Assembly: GCA_021234155.1 (NCBI GenBank)
Contig: JAJEKV010000018.1
Coordinates: forward strand, 17,179,415 to 17,243,414
Reading direction: 5' to 3'
Source of the DNA: Isoetes taiwanensis
Taxonomy: Eukaryota; Streptophyta; Lycopodiopsida; Isoetales; Isoetaceae
Length of the DNA stretch: 64,000 nt
Shown piece after piece: positions 1-11,479 of this stretch (position 1 is the first letter of the stretch; every line of letters begins with the position of its first letter). The notes beneath the pieces are model-generated. The model was not told where the DNA came from. It searched no databases and worked only from the letters and a program-made list of their open reading frames with translations. A program made the position numbers and the translations under genes.

Positions 1-432
1 CATGAAGAGATCAGCTACGGAAGAGCCGGAGGTGTCCTCCAAGAGCGCCTATTACGGCTGGAAGAGGTGTTCCCCCATAGATTCCCTCCGCCCACGGTTC
101 TTTTTCACAATACCTTCGATTCCTCGATTCCTTTGACGAGGAATCAGAGAATGAGGAATCAGAGGAAATTTCGAGCAGGAGTTCATCCTGTGTGTTCTTG
201 AAGGCTGGATAGGAGATTCTTGAGAAAATGAGTATTCACCAAGCGGAGAAGAAGCCGAAGATGATGAAGAAGATGAAGAAGTTGAAGACGAATCACTGAC
301 TCGAGGAGCTCATGGCGTTAGTTCATGGTACATGCATGTTTTCTTTCTTTTCTTAAGCATTCAACTAACGGTTATTTCTTATTTTTTTGTTGCAGATGGT
401 GAAGTGAGGATGAATGAAATTTGTTAGGGCAG
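1..432 (+). CDS. 3' end of a gene with an acidic C-terminus (partial)
   Basis: Positions 241-330 read as a run of Glu and Asp codons followed by an ESLTRGAHG-type stretch. A plausible intron follows, with a GTACATGC donor near 330 and a pyrimidine-rich TTGTTGCAG acceptor near 395. A short last exon then meets a stop codon within about 40 bases. Acidic tails also occur in the neighbouring genes at 4.9 kb and 6.7 kb. The gene starts outside the window and I do not recognise a family. The exon structure is inferred from splice-like sequence only. Confidence 0.25.
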
Positions 433-1489
433 TAGCACCTCTATTTTTTTTTCCTTGTTCTTAGCCTCCGACTTCTTATCATATGACCGCAAGCCTCAGG
501 GCTTTTTGTTGTGAATAGTTGAAGCCTCCGGGCATTTAAATTTACAAAATGATGTAAAGCCATACGGCCATAAAAAATTTTGAATGTAAAAAGTTTTTGC
601 TTCTAATTCCATTTGAATACCTAACTTTTTTTTTTGTACATGTGTTACCACTCTTAAGTACATAAGTCATTATCCCTTTTCAAAAGAGCATATTATTTTT
701 CAAGGATCACACCAAGCCGAATAGTACATATGCAACAAAAATGGAACACACTAAATTCGCATCGTGTGATCCACTTTCTTATTTGTTGTCAAATTAAAAT
801 TAAACACAAGTCCCTCATCAATAGTCTCCCATTTGCATATAAAATATCTATCATTCCAAGTTATATTATGTTTTATGAACTAAAATGGCCTCCTATCAAC
901 CATTCCACGTCATATTTCAGCCCCTTTTTCGTCGATTTGCTTGGAATATTCTCGGAATAAGGGGAATCGCATATCTATGGCGCCATATGTATTTAATTCT
1001 GTTGGTTGTCGACAGATTGGCCTTAACACGTGGCGCTTCTAAAAAGCCACTTGCATTATAGCATACCCGGCAACTCATGGCGGTGTTTCTTGGTTTGTCG
1101 GATACCAATCATGCATCATCGATTCTTGTCTTGCCCTATTTTCATTTAGAGTCCATTCCCGCCTTCTACATTTCAAAATTTGAATGTGTAGGTTGAAGCT
1201 TTGTATTAAACTTTTCGTTCGAGGTTTTGCAATTGCGCCTTAAAAGTTAATAGCGGGATCTTTACTTCATCCCAATCTGGGCTTCCCGCCCCCTACAATT
1301 CAATTTTGAATTTGCTTTTGTATAAAAGCATGCATTGTAGTGAGAATGGACTTTTCGATTTCCATATGCACGTTGCAAATTTCAAAAACGAGGTTAGTCT
1401 GGGTGAGCCTCAAGCGGTTTAATTGTCTTTGGGGCATACAAATTGTACACATTCATTTTGGCGTGCGATCCACGCATGATATGGAAGCT
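433..1489. other. AT-rich intergenic stretch
   Basis: No convincing coding sequence is visible; the short ORFs have no recognisable composition or motif. A GGATCACAC inverted pair at 704-772 is listed separately. The rest is AT-rich spacer. Confidence 0.4.
704..772. repeat. Short inverted repeat ending in GGATCACAC / GTGTGATCC
   Basis: GGATCACACC at 704 faces GCATCGTGTGATCC at 759-772. The match continues inward with gaps (GC.GAAT on both sides). The same 12-14 base end motif recurs at least seven times up to 18.9 kb. It looks like the terminal motif of a small non-autonomous element, but no target duplication was established. Confidence 0.35.
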
Positions 1490-3180
1490 CCAAATGATGT
1501 GTGGATAAGGATCCAACCGATTTCGAGGAATATGCTCCAGTCTTCAATCGCAAAAAAAGGAGGTCTAAAAATAAGAACTTAGACCCTCGACATGTTGCGT
1601 CTTTGCGGGGCTCAAAAAGTGTCGACATCTGGGCGGATGGCAGTTTATATCCATTGGATCCGTTGGTGGCAAGAAACCGTCATTTCCGGGGCGTTTCAAG
1701 TTTAGTCCGATTTTGTGGTGGCCGGTAACTCGGCCTCTTGGGATATTGTGAGAGATTGAGAGAGGATGAAGGCATTCGAATCGAATCTGGTTCCTTGAGA
1801 TGGCCGCTTCCGATTGTCACAAGAGAATTATAACTTAAACCAAAGCAGCTCTTTTTCTCTCGCTTCATTACTCCAATCGTGATGAAGGAAAGGAATGACG
1901 GCTTGGGAGGGAAACTTCTTTGAGATCTGAAGTGGACAAGTCCAAATTGGTGATAGGGCAGCTGCAAGAAAAGATCCAAGAGCTCGAAAGAGCAAACTTT
2001 GGGCTTCAATGTAGGTTAAAGAATTTGAAGAAAACACCCCTTGGCTTGCGAGAAAGGAAGAAGCATTATCGGCCGATAGAGGAACTGAAGTTTGGATCAG
2101 GTGCATTCAGACCGAGGTCACAGCCACAAGGTCCGTTTACAACACTAGCAAAGGCCAGTAAAGATCTGGGGAAACTAGAAGCAATCTTGGTTACGTAGTG
2201 AAGAACCTAGCGACGAACAGGGAGATAGAGGACATGATTTGTCAGCCCTACAACTCTCCTCTCAAGAAGATGGTATTGGAAATGGTACTGGGGAGATCTA
2301 CAAAAGTTAGAAGCGGCAGGATGTCTGCATTGTTTGTGATGATGTAGGCATCGATGAGGGCTTGGTTACCGTTCTCTATTCAAGCCATTCCACGGCGTTG
2401 AAAAGAATGGGCACAAAAAAGTATTCGCTCCCGTCCACAAATTGTCGAGAATACAAGGGTTACTAGGACAAAGATGGTGTATGCCATATTAGGGAGAGAT
2501 GCACCACGTTGAATGTGCTGGTCCGCCATAGCCATAAAAGATAAGAATGGCAAGGATTGTTGTGATATAGTTGGAATGAATGAGCGCAATAATCTTTGGG
2601 TTGACTGGTTACTCTCTTACAATTCCTTGTCAAATATTATGACTTAACAGATTGCGTAAACTAATGGTGAGATTGAAGTTTGCATAAAATTGGATGAAAT
2701 GGAACTGACCAAGTTTGAGAAGTATGAGAGAGTATCCGTTGTCATCATGAATAGAGCAATTGAGAATGCAATTGCACATGCTAAATCAAAGAGCAACAAG
2801 AATAATAAAAAGATGTAGAGGTGACCGGACGAGGAGAAGAAGCGTCTTGGAAAAATAGTTCTCATGTCAACTGAAGATGACACACGGTGGTTAGGTCTCT
2901 TTAAAGTTCGAGAAAAGAAACCCACGAGGTATTGAAATGGGTGTTCAATCAAACCCGACATCCCGAGTCTAATATCTAGATTCGAGGAGGGAAAAATTGC
3001 AAGTAGATCACTATGGATCTTACAAAGTAATTTTTCACTTGGCGTCTGATTTAAAACCGAGAAAGCAATGGGGTATAAAATCACTAGTCGGGTACAAAAA
3101 AAGCGAAAAAGCAAAGCAAAAAGCAAAGCAAAAGCAAACTTTTTGGTTCACATTTGGGTTAGCTCGGAATGGAATTTTGG
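1490..3180 (+). pseudogene. Broken gene with a coiled-coil region, unknown function
   Basis: Coding-like segments follow one another in different plus frames. Around 1,501-1,590 is a lysine-rich piece containing KDPTDFEEYAPVFNRKKRR. At 1,920-2,050 is a heptad-rich coiled coil containing VIGQLQEKIQELERANFGL. At 2,690-2,820 is a piece containing LTKFEKYERVSVVIMNRAIE, followed by a Lys/Asn-rich run. Stops and frame changes separate them. Given the CAG/CTG anomaly described in the findings, some breaks may be sequence errors rather than decay. Together with the next gene it may form one coiled-coil family locus. I recognise no named family. Confidence 0.3.
3085..3150. repeat. (AAAGC)n-type simple repeat
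   Basis: Irregular tandem AAAGC/AAAAGC units. The same simple sequence reappears at 7.07-7.55 kb and 10.16-10.21 kb, and nowhere so clearly in the right half of the window. Confidence 0.6.
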
Positions 3181-3200
3181 CGCCATAACTACCTCTGGCG

Positions 3201-5022
3201 ATGGCGATGAAGCTTTCGGCGACGAAGGAATGGTACCATGAGAAATGGATTAAATGGTTGGAGGATCAAATTCTTGGCGAGGATTGGGAATCGATGCGGA
3301 ATCATGGCTTCACCGGCGGTAAAATTAAGAAATTTTATGTGAAGCCTCATTTAAAAAGCGCTAGATTTTCTTATCTCGAGCTTTATCCTCATGGTGCGGC
3401 GAACAATGAGCTGGGAAGAAATTTGCCTTTGCATTTACTTGGGAGAATTGTAGTCGAGCAGCTCTCTTAACCGGGGACGAACACAAGATAAAGCTGGGTT
3501 TCATTTAAAGAACAAGTTGATGTACCCAAGGAAGCTAGTTAAGCTCGAACCAAAACATTCCTCGGCAAAACTTGGCCTCTCGGGCAGCGGAAAGAAGAAC
3601 CACACCAAATCCCACACCATTGAAGCCAAGTAATGCACGAGTTTACTCTCGGGCAAGTCTTTGTTCCTTTGCTAAACAGAGGTAGCTTAATGTTTAATGT
3701 TAGGGTCTTGGATGAAGAAGTGAATAGGTTGGAGGGTGAATTTGAATTGTGCAAGAAAGATCAGCGGACATTGCAAGCAAGATCACCCTAAGCAGACATG
3801 TGAATGAGAGAGATATTGCCGGGATCGAAGCAAGGAGAAGACATAAGCGAGGTTCTTGGTGGGAGATCAATTTTTGGAATCAAAGTAGAAAAGTCTGATT
3901 CGATAAGAAAAGAATTGAGGACTTGATGCGGAGGACTTGATGCGAGGGAGAAATTCTATTGCAGGGAAATTAGAGAGCCTTATTGAAAAGGTGGATGATC
4001 ATCAAGTTGAGAAGAAGAATGAATGGAAGCATTACATGGAGTGCTAGAAAGGGACCTGCTCAAATGGAAGAATTACAGGGGCTAATTGCTATAACTTGAG
4101 TAGTGTAAATGCCTCACAGTATTGAGTTCAAGTTATTGCAAAGCGAGGTTGCCATTGTGTTATGAAATACCATATTTCGCATGTGGATTAGCTTTCCAAG
4201 ATGACTACAAGATTAGTGCGGTGCTACCATGCCAACATGCTTATCATTTAATTTGCAGTACCGCTTCTTGTAGAGAATAAAAATGCCTGGATTGTTCTAT
4301 GGATGTCCCAATGAAATTCTTTGAAGAACTTGGCTTAGAGACCAATGCAAATGAAGGAGAAGAAAAAGAAGAACGACAAGCGGAAGAATCATCTAAGAAA
4401 GTAAGTATTATTTATTTGCTTTGCTTTATTTGTGAAAATTGCTTTTGTTGAAAAGTTTTGGTCATGTTATTTGCAGGAAAAGTTACCAACAAAAAGGAAA
4501 CATGATGACTATGTGGATTTAGATGAATTTGGTGAATTTGCTGATGTGAATGAAGATCTTTGGTGATTCGACCGTGCATATGAAGGTATTTTAGAAAATA
4601 TTCCAAGTTCTTGAGGGAAGGAGCTTCTTTGGGAATTAAGAGCAGGTTGAGAAGAGCTACAATCAATATCAAGGAAACTAGCCTTGAACCTCGTGAGACT
4701 ATTCTTCCCGATCCTGTAACTCCAACTCGGATATTCACATCGAATCTTTTGTGGAGCAGAACAACTCCACAGTGATTGTGGATCAGCAGGAGCTGGACAA
4801 ATTGGTGGTCACAATTGCGAGATGCCACAAATGAATTACCAGCGGTGGATGAGCAAGACAAAGAAGGCGTCGTCGAGGAGGATGGAAGAGAAGTTCAAGA
4901 GGATGCAACAAAGAATCAAACAATTCAAAGGAAGGCGTCTTTGGCAGGCCAGCAAAAAGAAGAAAGCAATCAAACCTATTCCCAAAGTAGTTCTTGAGAA
5001 GGTGCAAGTTACAAAAAGGTGA
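3201..5022 (+). CDS. Coiled-coil / RING-like zinc-binding protein gene (damaged)
   Basis: The first exon-like ORF (3,201-3,470, 89 codons) starts MAMKLSATKEWYHEKW and contains GEDWESMRNHGFTGGKIKKF. Further coiled-coil-like pieces follow at 3,540-4,060. Around 4,165-4,290 one frame reads CGLAF, then LPCQHAYHLIC, then CLDC, a cysteine/histidine spacing like a RING-H2 finger, the usual core of an E3 ubiquitin ligase. A stop codon lies inside the finger. After a likely intron come an acidic stretch (4,500-4,560) and a Lys/Gln-rich basic tail (4,822-5,022). The FCP1-like segment begins 270 bases later behind an acceptor-like TTGTTTGTAG and may belong to the same transcript. The RING assignment rests on spacing alone. 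One gene versus two is unresolved. Confidence 0.4.
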
Positions 5023-5289
5023 CAAGCGACTCCAATAGAAAGAATATTAGATGCCTATAATGGGAAGGGCTAAACTTTGAACTGTAAACCACTCTGTATT
5101 TGACATTGTCATATTTTCAATTTGTAAGATTCTGTTAAAATAAAATCTTTTCTAAATATTAGAATCGTAAACTTTTCATTAAAATAAAATGTTTTCATTG
5201 AATATGTGAATCTGTAATCTTTTCATAGTTGACAATGTCATATCTTAGTTTGTGTCTAAAGTGTTTTAAAATGTATCTCTTGTTTGTAG

Positions 5290-5949
5290 GGAGGCACAAA
5301 GACAAAGCTGTTGGTCCTTGATTTGAATGGTGTGCTTATGAAGAGTTGGCATAAGCATGACAAACCTGAGAACACCAATACACCAAAAACTGGAAAAAGC
5401 GTACACAACCAACAAAGTCTTTGGTTTTGAGACCAGGGGTTTGCATAATTTCATGGTGGGCCCTAGAACATTTTGAAATTGCTATTTGGTCCGGTATGAA
5501 CGCTACAACATCATTGAGTGCTGCGGCGAGCGAGATGTTGCCTGCAGATTATCTTATTAAGTTCAAGTTCATTTGGGAAGGAGCACAATGTTTGAAATTG
5601 CCTTATCCACACCGACCAATCCGGACAAGCCGGTCTATTTGAAGCCACTTTCTTATGTCATTGAAGCATATCTGAAATGAAGAATGTCTTGTTGGTGGAT
5701 GATTCTCTGTATAAATCTTTTTTTCACCGGTGTACCATTCTTTAATAGTTAGCTCATTTCGGTTTGATGAGGGCTGAGAATGGTTTGAAAAAGATGAAGG
5801 ATGTATTGTTTGGTTGGGCTGAAAGTCCACGAGCCTACAAAATTTGTGAAAGAACATCTTGCCCGAAATTGTCAAACAAAGAAGACTTTGATATTTTGGA
5901 TTTGTGTTCCAAGCATGTGCGGGAGAATCCAAGATGGGCTATTCTGTAA
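5290..5949 (+). CDS. FCP1/HAD-type phosphatase-like domain (fragmented)
   Basis: Motif I appears as KLLVLDLNGVLMKSW near 5,310-5,350. A second piece at 5,421-5,610 contains LRPG, FEIAIWSGMNATT and LPADY. A third near 5,615-5,735 contains KPVYLKPLSYV and NVLLVDDSLYKSFF. A fourth (5,764-5,949) holds the C-terminal part. This is the block order of the FCP1-homology (NLI-interacting factor) fold, which removes phosphate from phosphoserine in substrates such as the RNA polymerase II tail. The canonical DxDx[T/V] nucleophile motif reads D-L-N here, an Asn in place of the second Asp; I recall plant members that carry DLNG. Frame changes between blocks fit introns plus indels. The domain call is fairly firm; activity and intactness are not. 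Confidence 0.6.
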
Positions 5950-6312
5950 GCAGGCGGTTGCCATGATGGAACCACGGTAAGCAATTTATTTTTGCTTGAT
6001 TTGCTTGATTTGCTTAACTTGCCATATCTTCTTACCTTTTTGGAGTTACGCTCTTTGCGGGTTTCTGGAAGAGCAGTTGTGAGGCAATGGATGTTAAGGA
6101 ATGTCAAGAAAAGTGTAAGATGTGAAAAAATACGGCGGCAACCATAAAATTTTCTTCTGGTTGCCACATTTTGAATACACATCATTGTGCAATGTAATGT
6201 TAGATGTGAATATACACGGCATACATAAATTTTTTCCCACAGTTTGCCGATTTTGAATGCACATCATTGTGCACTCTATTATGGCTTTGTTGTAACAATA
6301 TCAATATGAATG
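5950..6312. other. Spacer between convergent genes
   Basis: Lies between the plus-strand FCP1-like gene and the end of the minus-strand transposase-like gene. A roughly 40-base stretch with ACATCATTGTGCA appears twice (near 6,178 and 6,250) as an imperfect direct repeat. No coding signal is seen. Confidence 0.35.
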
Positions 6313-9300
6313 TCAATGTTTTGTACTATGCACTTGTGAACTGAAACCCAAATCGAGAGCATTGAACTCATTCCCGAGCGGTAAAGATGACATGATTTTC
6401 TGGCGGGTCTCTTCTCCTAACATGTACATGTTGCCACCAATATCATTCATGTCAAACTTAACATGCCTTACCAAGTGGCGTAAATTGAAGCCAGCAGGCT
6501 TGTCCCCTGACAATTGAAAAGTTAGAGTGTCTAATTGGCGATAGTAGTGGCTTTGATACTATAACCTCTCAACATTGTATACATTCCCCACTCATCAACA
6601 TAAGAATCCAGCAATGTTTGCTTTGTCTCGATTACCTGCTTGATAAGTAAAAAGTCGACACCCTCATCATTATTTTCTTAGCAGTACTGACAAAAGTTAT
6701 CCCCAACTTCTAAGATGTCCTTTGAGGTAATCAAGCTCACCCTCATCATCATCATCTTCTTCTTCCTCCTCCTCATTGGATAATTTGTCTTACGCATTCC
6801 TTTGGTTGTACTTCTTTTGGTTTTAATACACCTTCTTTCCAGCCTCCTATCCTTCTCTTGTTAATGCAATTATCCCAATCTCCATGAAAACATGCTTGGC
6901 AAAAACAAGCAAGGCATCGGTACTCACTTTTGTTGGATCCTTCCTATCAAGTGCCCTAATGCTATGTAACTTTGAGCTCCCATTCAAAGTTTTCCATTCC
7001 TTCTTTTCAGACTTATCTATGTCCTTAGCTTCAATATTCCAAAAGTACACGGAAAGCATTGACTCAAAGCAAGTTAATGCAAAAGCAAAGCAAAACAAAT
7101 TGAGAGAAAGCAAATGCAAGAGCAAATTGTTAGCAAAGATAATCAAAGCAAAGAGAAATCAAAAGTAATGAGACATCCACACGGAATTGAATGAAAGCCA
7201 ACATAAATGAGAAAGCAAATGCAGAGCAAATTTAATGAATCAGAAAGCAAATGCAAAGCCAATTCAAAGCAAAGTTAGTCAAAGCATTAATCAAAGCAAA
7301 AGCAAAAAAGCAAAGCAAAAAGCAAAAGCATCAAAGCAATTCCATGTGAGCAAAGATAATCAAGCGGAAATCAAAAGTAATGAGACAACCACACGGAATT
7401 GAATGAAAGCCAAGATAAATCTGAGAAAGCAAATGCGGAGCAAATTTAATGAATCACGAAAGCATATGCAAGGCCAATTCAAAGCAAAGTTAGTCAAAGC
7501 AAAAGCAAAAGCAAAGCATCAAAGCAATTCCATCAAAGCAAACACTAGGCCAGCCTACCGAGAAAAATACCTCTTTTTTCATTGGCACAAGGATGGTTTT
7601 CAATGTACCATTTAGAATTCCACGCATCCTTAGCACATTGAGCTTCCGGGGAATCATACTTGAGTTGCTCCTTTGCTAGAATTAATTTCAAAACAGCTCG
7701 GCTCCATCATGTTCTCCTTTACCATGAGAACTTGCAAAAAACACCATAAATATTCGGTAGGATTGTTCACAAAATTTCTACCTATGTACGAGGAAAAGGG
7801 TGCGGCACCTTTGAATTGAGATGTGCAACCATCACTCCAAAAACATGGTTCTTTGTACTCTATATTCATTTGTTTCAGCCAGCACGTGCATGGACTTTCA
7901 AGCGTTGGTTGACAAACTCAGTTGAATGCTCCTTGCAATCAGAAATGTAAAAATGTGTCTCCTTAATTATTCTTGATCACATTACTGAACTTGTTTCTCG
8001 ATCTGAACAAGATCTTGGTTGTGTTCTAAATTCTTCCTCTTCCTTTTACGTAGGATGTCTATAGGTAATGTGAACAAGAATAGTAATTTGGTGGGGTATG
8101 CCAATGGCATGATTGTACTTCATACGAATTTTGAGGCTATAGTTCTCGGCAAAATCAATTCTTGATACAATAGTATTCTTTGGAAAGTTGGCTAAGCATT
8201 GCTTAAATTGCTTTGCACTGCCAATGTCGTGTAATTATGTGGAACAAATTGCACAAGTGTCTTGTTGGCATCTTGAATAAACTCTTGTCTTTGGAGCGGA
8301 CTTGTATGCTAATCTTGTGACTTTAGTTGGTTTTTCCTCCCCTCTTCAATTGAACTCTCCTTCAAATTACAGGGCTCTTGCTGCAATACAATGAGACAAT
8401 TTGGTGATGTTAGGTCCTAAACAAGTTTGAAAAAGTAAATAACACTAAAACAAATTAATATACCTTCTCAAACTGTTTCCCTCAGCGAAATGTCTTTCAT
8501 TGTCTTTTCCTTTGGAATGATTGGCAATGAAAGCTACAACGTTAGCTCATTTCCAAAATAGATATACATGAATGTTAAATGTACCTTTTCAAACCACAAG
8601 ATTTACAAGCAACCATCGAGGGACGGGGAATGCTTGTGCCCATTCTTCTAAGGGATCTTGCTTTTCACATACAAGTTCCCTCCACAACTCACTAGTAGAC
8701 TTGTAAGTCATCAATTTAGCTTTGCATTCATCTCCTTCTCCACACACACCTTTGCAATTGCGGGGAACAATTTTCATGAACACCTCTAGGGTGCATTTCT
8801 TATTACATTGTGTTTGAAGAACAAATTCCAAATGGATGTGATCTTGGCGGTGACAAGTTTCCCTCTCATGAAGTCTTCTAACAAATGAAGGCTTCAGCCT
8901 CTCAAATGTTTGTTGTGCAATGTTGATATGTGGATATTGTTGCTTGAAAGCCATATAGAAGCTGGAGGCTGAGACAACATGTAAAATTCATTTTGTAATG
9001 CATAAAAGCAAAATCATGAAAATCTTGAAACAATGAAACAAATCAATCATAATAAGTAATTAATCAAAGATCTTTGAGACATTAGGAATGCAAATTTATA
9101 AAGCAATAGGAATTTGAAACAATGCGGATAGCAAATTCATACATAAAACATGTGAAGCATAAATTGTTCAACTTCAACATGAAAAGTTTTATCAAACACT
9201 ACAAATTAACGGTGACGAAACATTCAGGATATAAATACAGGGAGACCTCAAGCAAATGGATTGGATGGTCAACTTTATTTGCCATTTTCTGTCTTAAACT

Positions 9301-9908
9301 TCCTCACATGTTTTTTGTATGGAGAAACTCTTGTGTTTTTTCAGTCCGAAGCTGCAGACAACCTTTTTCACTTCATCAGCAGTCGGACCTTTTCTTCCTC
9401 AAAAACATAGACCGGGGACTGATTCCCTTTACGCCATTACTCTTCTTCTATAGGCTGCACAAATAGATTTTCTAGGCACTTCAAGCAGCGGCTCTCTGAG
9501 AATGATTAAGTTTATTCTCGTGGATGTAACCATTTGTAAAGTTGACCTTTTGCTTTGCGGAATGTCAATCTTTACGGTTGGTTTTGTCTTTTGCATAGTT
9601 TCCTTCACATTAGCAATCACTTTTTGCATAACCTTTGTCTCTCTTTTTACAATAGCTTACTTGTAAAAGGTACATTTGGTTTTATCTTTCTTACAAATGG
9701 TCCACAATAGCGACCTTATCTAAAGCATTGGCATGTTTTGTCGGATCCTCAAAATAATCATGCATATCCTTTGAAATCTCTCGAATTCTTCTCTTTGAGG
9801 GCTTAATTCTTTGGAATTAGCGGCTTCCATCAATTCCCTTTTTGCGTTTTCCTTGATTCCCTCTTTTGACATCAATTTCACGAAAAATCGGTCTCTTCTC
9901 ATCTTCAT
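6313..9908 (-). CDS. Transposase-like protein gene, WSDGC / HGKGEHDGA family (damaged, spliced)
   Basis: Read on the minus strand, pieces follow in order. 9,908-9,720 contains LSPQREEFERFQR. 9,629-9,429 is a basic linker. 8,954-8,589 contains YPHINIAQQTFERLKPSFVR and LHERETC. 7,869-7,750 contains FWSDGCTSQFKGAAPFSSY. Near 7,730-7,560 is SHGKGEHDGA, then LILAKEQLKYDSPEAQCAKD. 6,800-6,545 carries an acidic run and VDFLLIKQVIETKQTLLDSY. 6,513-6,313 (MSGDKPAGFNLRHLV...) ends in a stop. The FERLKP, SDGC..QFK and HGKG.HDGAG blocks belong, as I recall, to a large uncharacterised plant family resembling transposon-derived DDE-type proteins. The catalytic chemistry is inferred, not shown. Introns and frame errors prevent an exact model, and an AAAGC repeat sits inside it. 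Confidence 0.5.
7075..7545. repeat. (AAAGC)n-rich simple-sequence tract
   Basis: About 470 bases dominated by AAAGCAAA units. It includes a longer approximate duplication: the GAATTGAATGAAAGCC segment near 7,180 recurs near 7,395 with its downstream context. It probably lies in an intron of the minus-strand transposase-like gene. The short lysine-rich plus-strand ORFs here are by-products of the repeat. Confidence 0.6.
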
Positions 9909-10154
9909 CCATTCAAATTATGAATATGAGAAACTCCAATCCGCTGATTCTCCACCGTAACCAAATTCTGAGAATGGCAAGAGAGGACAGTTCCCGCCAA
10001 CCTGCCTCCTTCAATTTCGCAATTACACTCCATCATTCCTCCCGCCAAAGCCAACCGTAACTGATTCCCCAATAATCGGACAGCCATCGATCCGTAACTG
10101 TCATCGATCCGTAGGAGTGATCGAGTTTGGGGGGAATTCCTGATTATTTGTGTC

Positions 10155-10212
10155 TTTGAGAAGAACGAGCAAAGCAATTCGATAAAGCAAAAGCAAAGCA
10201 AAGCAAGCAGAC
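10155..10212. repeat. (AAAGC)n simple repeat, third copy
   Basis: GATAAAGCAAAAGCAAAGC-type units upstream of the minus-strand transposase-like gene; same sequence class as the 3.1 and 7.3 kb tracts. Confidence 0.5.
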
Positions 10213-10439
10213 GTCCGGACACTACTTTTTCAACCCCACGAGTGATTTTATACCCAATGTACAACATAAGTGGAGGAGGACAAGGAACATGCAAAAGTTG
10301 TCTGTACTGCAATCATGCAAGGAAGTCAAGTACTGGGAAGACTGTTTCAATCTTGTCCCTTAACCAAGCAAATGCTCCTAATAGAGGAGAAGAAGATCCC
10401 AAGTTCCATGGCATTTTCCCATTCCATTAGAGAGGGTTC

Positions 10440-11178
10440 ATATCTCGCACTTTTTGCGGCTTTGTGAGAATCATCGACAAGATGATATTTTTGAGCTTGC
10501 TGATTTGTGTGGAACATTTCGGACAAGAAAGAAGAGAGGAAGGAATTACATTAGAGTTGAACATGTTCTCTCGAAGCGAGGTTTGCATGGTGGCAATGTA
10601 AGATTAGAGCTCGATGAGAAAGCGGGCGGGGGAAGAACAAGTGTGCCTCGTAAGGTGCCAATTGGAGGGGAAAGCTTCGACACTTCATAAAGAATCATAG
10701 AGGCTACGAGCGGAAACCGGATGGGAGAAAAGGTCTATGAATTTGGAAAATTGCTGGTTGATGCGGAGCAGGACCCCTGAGATGGCGTTCGTTCGGCATT
10801 GAGGAAAAAAAGCATGGGATGCATTATGCGAATTGTTCCCATACATTCGAGGAGAATGGACCTCACAAGAGAAGATGAGTAAAATGTTCGTGCAAGCGAA
10901 TAACAAATTTATTAAAGCTTTCATAGGCGCATGGGGAGAGAGTGAAGTCACGCACTACTTGCACATCTTTTGGGCTCATGCACCTTGGTTTTAGGAAGTA
11001 TGGAAGCCTAGCGGTGTGGAGTGCACAAGGCATGGAGAAGTCGCATAAACAAGCTAAAATAGCCTTTCATCGTAACACTCAAAGGGGGTGGAAATGTGGG
11101 AACCAACCCTCTAAGGCGGATGACGAGTGGTTTTATAGAAGGGCGATGGCTAAATCACGACAAGAAGGTCGGCTTTAA
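10440..11178 (+). pseudogene. Transposase-like C-terminal domain (VTHYLHI / GSLAVWSAQGMEKSH family)
   Basis: Around 10,800-10,990 one plus frame reads AWDALCELFPYIRGEWTSQ and then ESEVTHYLHIFWAHAPWF. A single frame change near 10,995 leads into YGSLAVWSAQGMEKSHKQAK, followed by HRNTQRGW and DDEWFYRRAM. Upstream pieces (10,454-10,690) are basic. The conserved tail ('T.Y.H....H', 'S...QG.EK.H', 'R.T..G') is one I recall from multicopy uncharacterised plant and algal genes thought to be transposon-derived. One indel suffices to join the main blocks. That fits the local sequence-quality problem as well as true decay. Confidence 0.5.
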
Positions 11179-11479
11179 GGAACAACCAAAAGTCGTAAAC
11201 ACCATTGGCATAATCTTTGAAAGAAAGCGGAAAGTTGCTTGGCAAAATTCTAGGGCCACACTAGCATAGCGGTGGAGATCTAAGAGACAAAGAATGGGTA
11301 AAGTATACTTGTAATGTGTAGCATGTTCACCACGGCGAAGTACTTGCCTCCAACCTTGTTTACTGGTTGTAGCCGCATCGTGTGATCTTATTTGTATCAT
11401 CTGGCCTTAGCGAGCGATTGGAGTTAAGCTATTGCTTGCATTTATGTGGCTTCGCGTCGTGTGAAGCTTTACAAGATAA

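Noticed and set aside
7403-7615. Lysine-rich plus-strand ORFs around 7-7.6 kb
   Set aside because: Produced by AAAGC repeats, opposite to a conserved minus-strand gene.
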